Assembly (NCBI GenBank): GCA_002433075.1
Contig: DJHM01000043.1
Location: 1-42,310 of the forward strand
Source of the DNA: Latescibacteria bacterium UBA6620
Lineage (GTDB): Bacteria > Latescibacterota > UBA2968
Direction: 5' to 3'
DNA length: 42,310 nt
Both the position numbers and the translations under genes were made by a program. A model generated the notes under the pieces. The model saw only the letters and a list, made by a program, of their open reading frames with translations, did not search any database and was not told the DNA's origin. Of this stretch, positions 40,714-42,310 are shown piece after piece (position 1 is the stretch's first letter; each line of letters begins with the position of its first letter).

Positions 40714-42177
40714 TCACTCTCAGGAAGGACAGAAAACATCTTCGACCCTGCAACACCTGGCTACACGCCGGCGAGCGAGCTCCGACGAATGATCGGGGCG
40801 AAGGAATTGTCCCCGGTCGAGTTGACGGAAGCGACGTTGCGTCGGATCGAGGCGATCGACGGGGATCTCGGGGGCTACATCACGGTGATGGGGGACGAAG
40901 CGATGGAGGCCGCACGCGAGGCGGAGGCGGCGGTCGCGCGAGGTGACGATCTGGGGCCGTTGCACGGCATCCCGGTTCCGATCAAGGATCTCGAGGGCGT
41001 CAAAGGCGTTCGTCTCACCCACGGGTGCATTCCGGATGACGAAATCGCGGATTCCGACGCGCTTTGCGTGCAGCGCCTCCGCGAAGCCGGCGCCATCCTA
41101 ATCGGGAAAACGAATACGCCCGAGTACGGTCACGCAGGGACGACCGAGAACCGGGTGTTCGGTCCCGCACGCAATCCCTGGAATCCGGAACGCACGCCCG
41201 GCGGGTCGAGCGGCGGGGCCGCCGTCTCGGTCGCGGGTGGAATGACGTCGATCGCTCAGGGCAGCGACGGCGGCGGATCCGTGCGCATTCCGTGTGGCTT
41301 CAGCGGGATCTACGGCATCAAGGCCACCCAGGGGCGTATCCCCCGTCGCTGGTCGAGCGAACACTCCTGGCATCCCGTGAACAACTCCTCCGTGGGACCG
41401 ATGACGTGGACAGTCCGTGACGCCGCCATGATGATGAACGTCCTGGCCGGTCCTTCGGCCGACGCCGAATCGACCACCCTTCCCGATACACCTCCGGATT
41501 TCACAGAGTCCCTCGACCAGAGCGTGAAGGATCTGCACATCGTCCTCAGCGTCGATCAGGGCGGCGCGCCGACCGATCCCGAGGTCATCACGGCCGTGCG
41601 CGCAGCGGCCTCTGTGTTCGAGGAAGTCGGGGCCCGCGTCGAAGAACGCGACTTCTGTCCGGACTACAGCAATCGCGCGCTGATGGACCGATTCTTCGAT
41701 TTCTTCTGCATCAAAGGCTACGCCGCCCATTCAGAATTGCTCGACAACCCGGAGAACGCCGCCCAATTGACCGACTATTTCCGTGAGGATCTGGAGCACG
41801 GTCGGTCCAAGACAGCCGCGGACTACGTCGCCACCCTGAACGCGATCGGTCGCTATCGCGCCTACGCTGAATCTTTCTTCACCGAAGTCGATCTCCTCCT
41901 CTGTCCCACGACGGCCGTGCCCGCCTTCCCGATCGAGCAGCCACCGGACACCATCGCCGGTCAGACGATCGACCGAGTCCGGTGGGGGTTCATTCCGTTC
42001 ACCCCGGCATTCAACCTCACGGGCAATCCAGCGGCGAGCGTGCCGGTGGGATTCTCCTCGGACGGGCTTCCCATCGGATGTCAGATTGTGGGGCGGCATC
42101 GGGAGGAGAGGGCGGTACTGGCGGCTTCGGCGGCTCTTGAAGAAGCGAGGCCGTGGGTGATTGAGAAGCCTGGGTAG
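40702..42177 (+). CDS. Amidase (amidase-signature family), possible AUC start
   Basis: Hydrolyses an amide bond with a Ser-cisSer-Lys triad. Counting from the GTG at 40702 (491 residues): Lys95 in IPVPIKDLEGV, cis-Ser170 in TPGGSSGGAAVS and nucleophile Ser193 in GSDGGGSVRIPCGFSG. The GatA partners gatB and gatC are absent and the end (GLPIGCQIVGRH) is of the general amidase type. The family start aligns with the FDPATPGYTPASELRRM segment. The only good SD (AGGAAGGA) lies 8 nt before an AUC at 40738, while the GTG at 40702 has none and sits in a palindrome. So the true start is uncertain. Confidence 0.92.
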   Translation: MHEDSLSGRTENIFDPATPGYTPASELRRMIGAKELSPVELTEATLRRIEAIDGDLGGYITVMGDEAMEAAREAEAAVARGDDLGPLHGIPVPIKDLEGVKGVRLTHGCIPDDEIADSDALCVQRLREAGAILIGKTNTPEYGHAGTTENRVFGPARNPWNPERTPGGSSGGAAVSVAGGMTSIAQGSDGGGSVRIPCGFSGIYGIKATQGRIPRRWSSEHSWHPVNNSSVGPMTWTVRDAAMMMNVLAGPSADAESTTLPDTPPDFTESLDQSVKDLHIVLSVDQGGAPTDPEVITAVRAAASVFEEVGARVEERDFCPDYSNRALMDRFFDFFCIKGYAAHSELLDNPENAAQLTDYFREDLEHGRSKTAADYVATLNAIGRYRAYAESFFTEVDLLLCPTTAVPAFPIEQPPDTIAGQTIDRVRWGFIPFTPAFNLTGNPAASVPVGFSSDGLPIGCQIVGRHREERAVLAASAALEEARPWVIEKPG

Positions 42178-42226
42178 GACGAGGGGAAATACGGAAGGGG
42201 GGCAGAGAGTCTGGGAGGCGACCTGA

Positions 42227-42310
42227 CCCCCTGGATTGTTCCCAGTTTCAGAGTTAGAATCTGGGACAAACAGAGGGGTTTTCTATGTCGAGGAAGCGGT
42301 ATTCAGCAGA
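42227..42310 (+). mobile_element. Left end of an IS3-family-like insertion sequence, cut by the window edge
   Basis: A TGACCCCCTGGATTGTTCCC segment starting about 42227 looks like an IS terminal repeat beginning with TG, followed by a CCCAG/CTGGG hairpin and a short reading frame typical of IS3 OrfA. The other end is outside the window. Confidence 0.5.
42285..42310 (+). CDS. Transposase OrfA N-terminus (IS3 family), partial
   Basis: The last 26 bases read ATG then SRKRYSA and run off the window. MSRKRYSAE is a common beginning of IS3-family OrfA (HTH transposase) proteins, and AGGGG lies about 7 nt upstream. Only eight residues are visible, so the call depends on the start motif and on the IS-end-like sequence before it. 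Confidence 0.5.

Noticed and set aside
39390..40739. 449-residue minus-strand reading frame
   Set aside because: Antisense to the aldo/keto reductase, which has a promoter, an SD and a full catalytic tetrad.

Overview
This 42.3 kb window looks like chromosomal DNA from an uncultivated bacterium of the FCB superphylum; a Latescibacterota-like lineage is my best guess, with low to moderate confidence. The reasons are a short (about 287-residue) Bacteroidetes-type principal sigma factor at 25125-25988, fairly high GC, a folK-deoxynucleoside kinase pair, and a right-hand third with the mix often seen in marine or sponge-associated FCB genomes: Opp-type ABC transporter, MlrC-like M81 protein, sulfatase, aldo/keto reductase, amidase and many small palindromic repeats. 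Non-ATG starts are very common (about 16 of roughly 40 genes use GTG or TTG), usually behind good Shine-Dalgarno (SD) sequences. No rRNA, tRNA or CRISPR array was found. No strongly novel defence-like system is visible.

Left part (1-18.9 kb), conserved housekeeping genes, mostly minus strand. A receiver-only response regulator precedes a hydroxypyruvate reductase closely resembling the plant peroxisomal enzyme. An orphan P-loop kinase-like gene follows on the plus strand. Next come two minus-strand runs: rny (RNase Y), nuoI-like ferredoxin and a degenerate IscU/NifU protein, then a terminator, then queG, miaB, lipA, a Rieske protein and a fused indolepyruvate:ferredoxin oxidoreductase. These are linked by iron-sulfur and radical-SAM chemistry. 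Upstream lies a sodA-peroxiredoxin-erpA stress/Fe-S operon with a near-consensus promoter, then a folate/pantothenate cluster (ygfZ, folB, folK, dNK, panB, panC) driven by a TTGACA-N16-TACAAT promoter.

Middle (18.9-28.4 kb). A quinone oxidoreductase with a perfect terminator is followed by the least explained stretch: a sigma-28-like promoter, a roughly 300-nt leader with an amber-interrupted mini-ORF, and two low-complexity proteins (91 and 317 aa) of unknown function. Then come an ArsR-type regulator, an M42 peptidase/Rid-like/polyferredoxin operon, the principal sigma factor, and an operon of a YprB-type nuclease with murD.

Right part (28.4-42.3 kb), accessory. oppBCDF (with no binding protein in view) is followed by a pentapeptide protein, a pcm remnant, an ankyrin protein, an M81 (MlrC) protein, a decayed DUF6785-type membrane gene with an in-frame amber, a sulfatase, an aldo/keto reductase, an amidase, and what looks like the left end of an IS3-family element running off the window. 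The intergenic gaps here carry dispersed CACGAAG-type repeats and hairpins with a shared GTGCTGTGCAC core.
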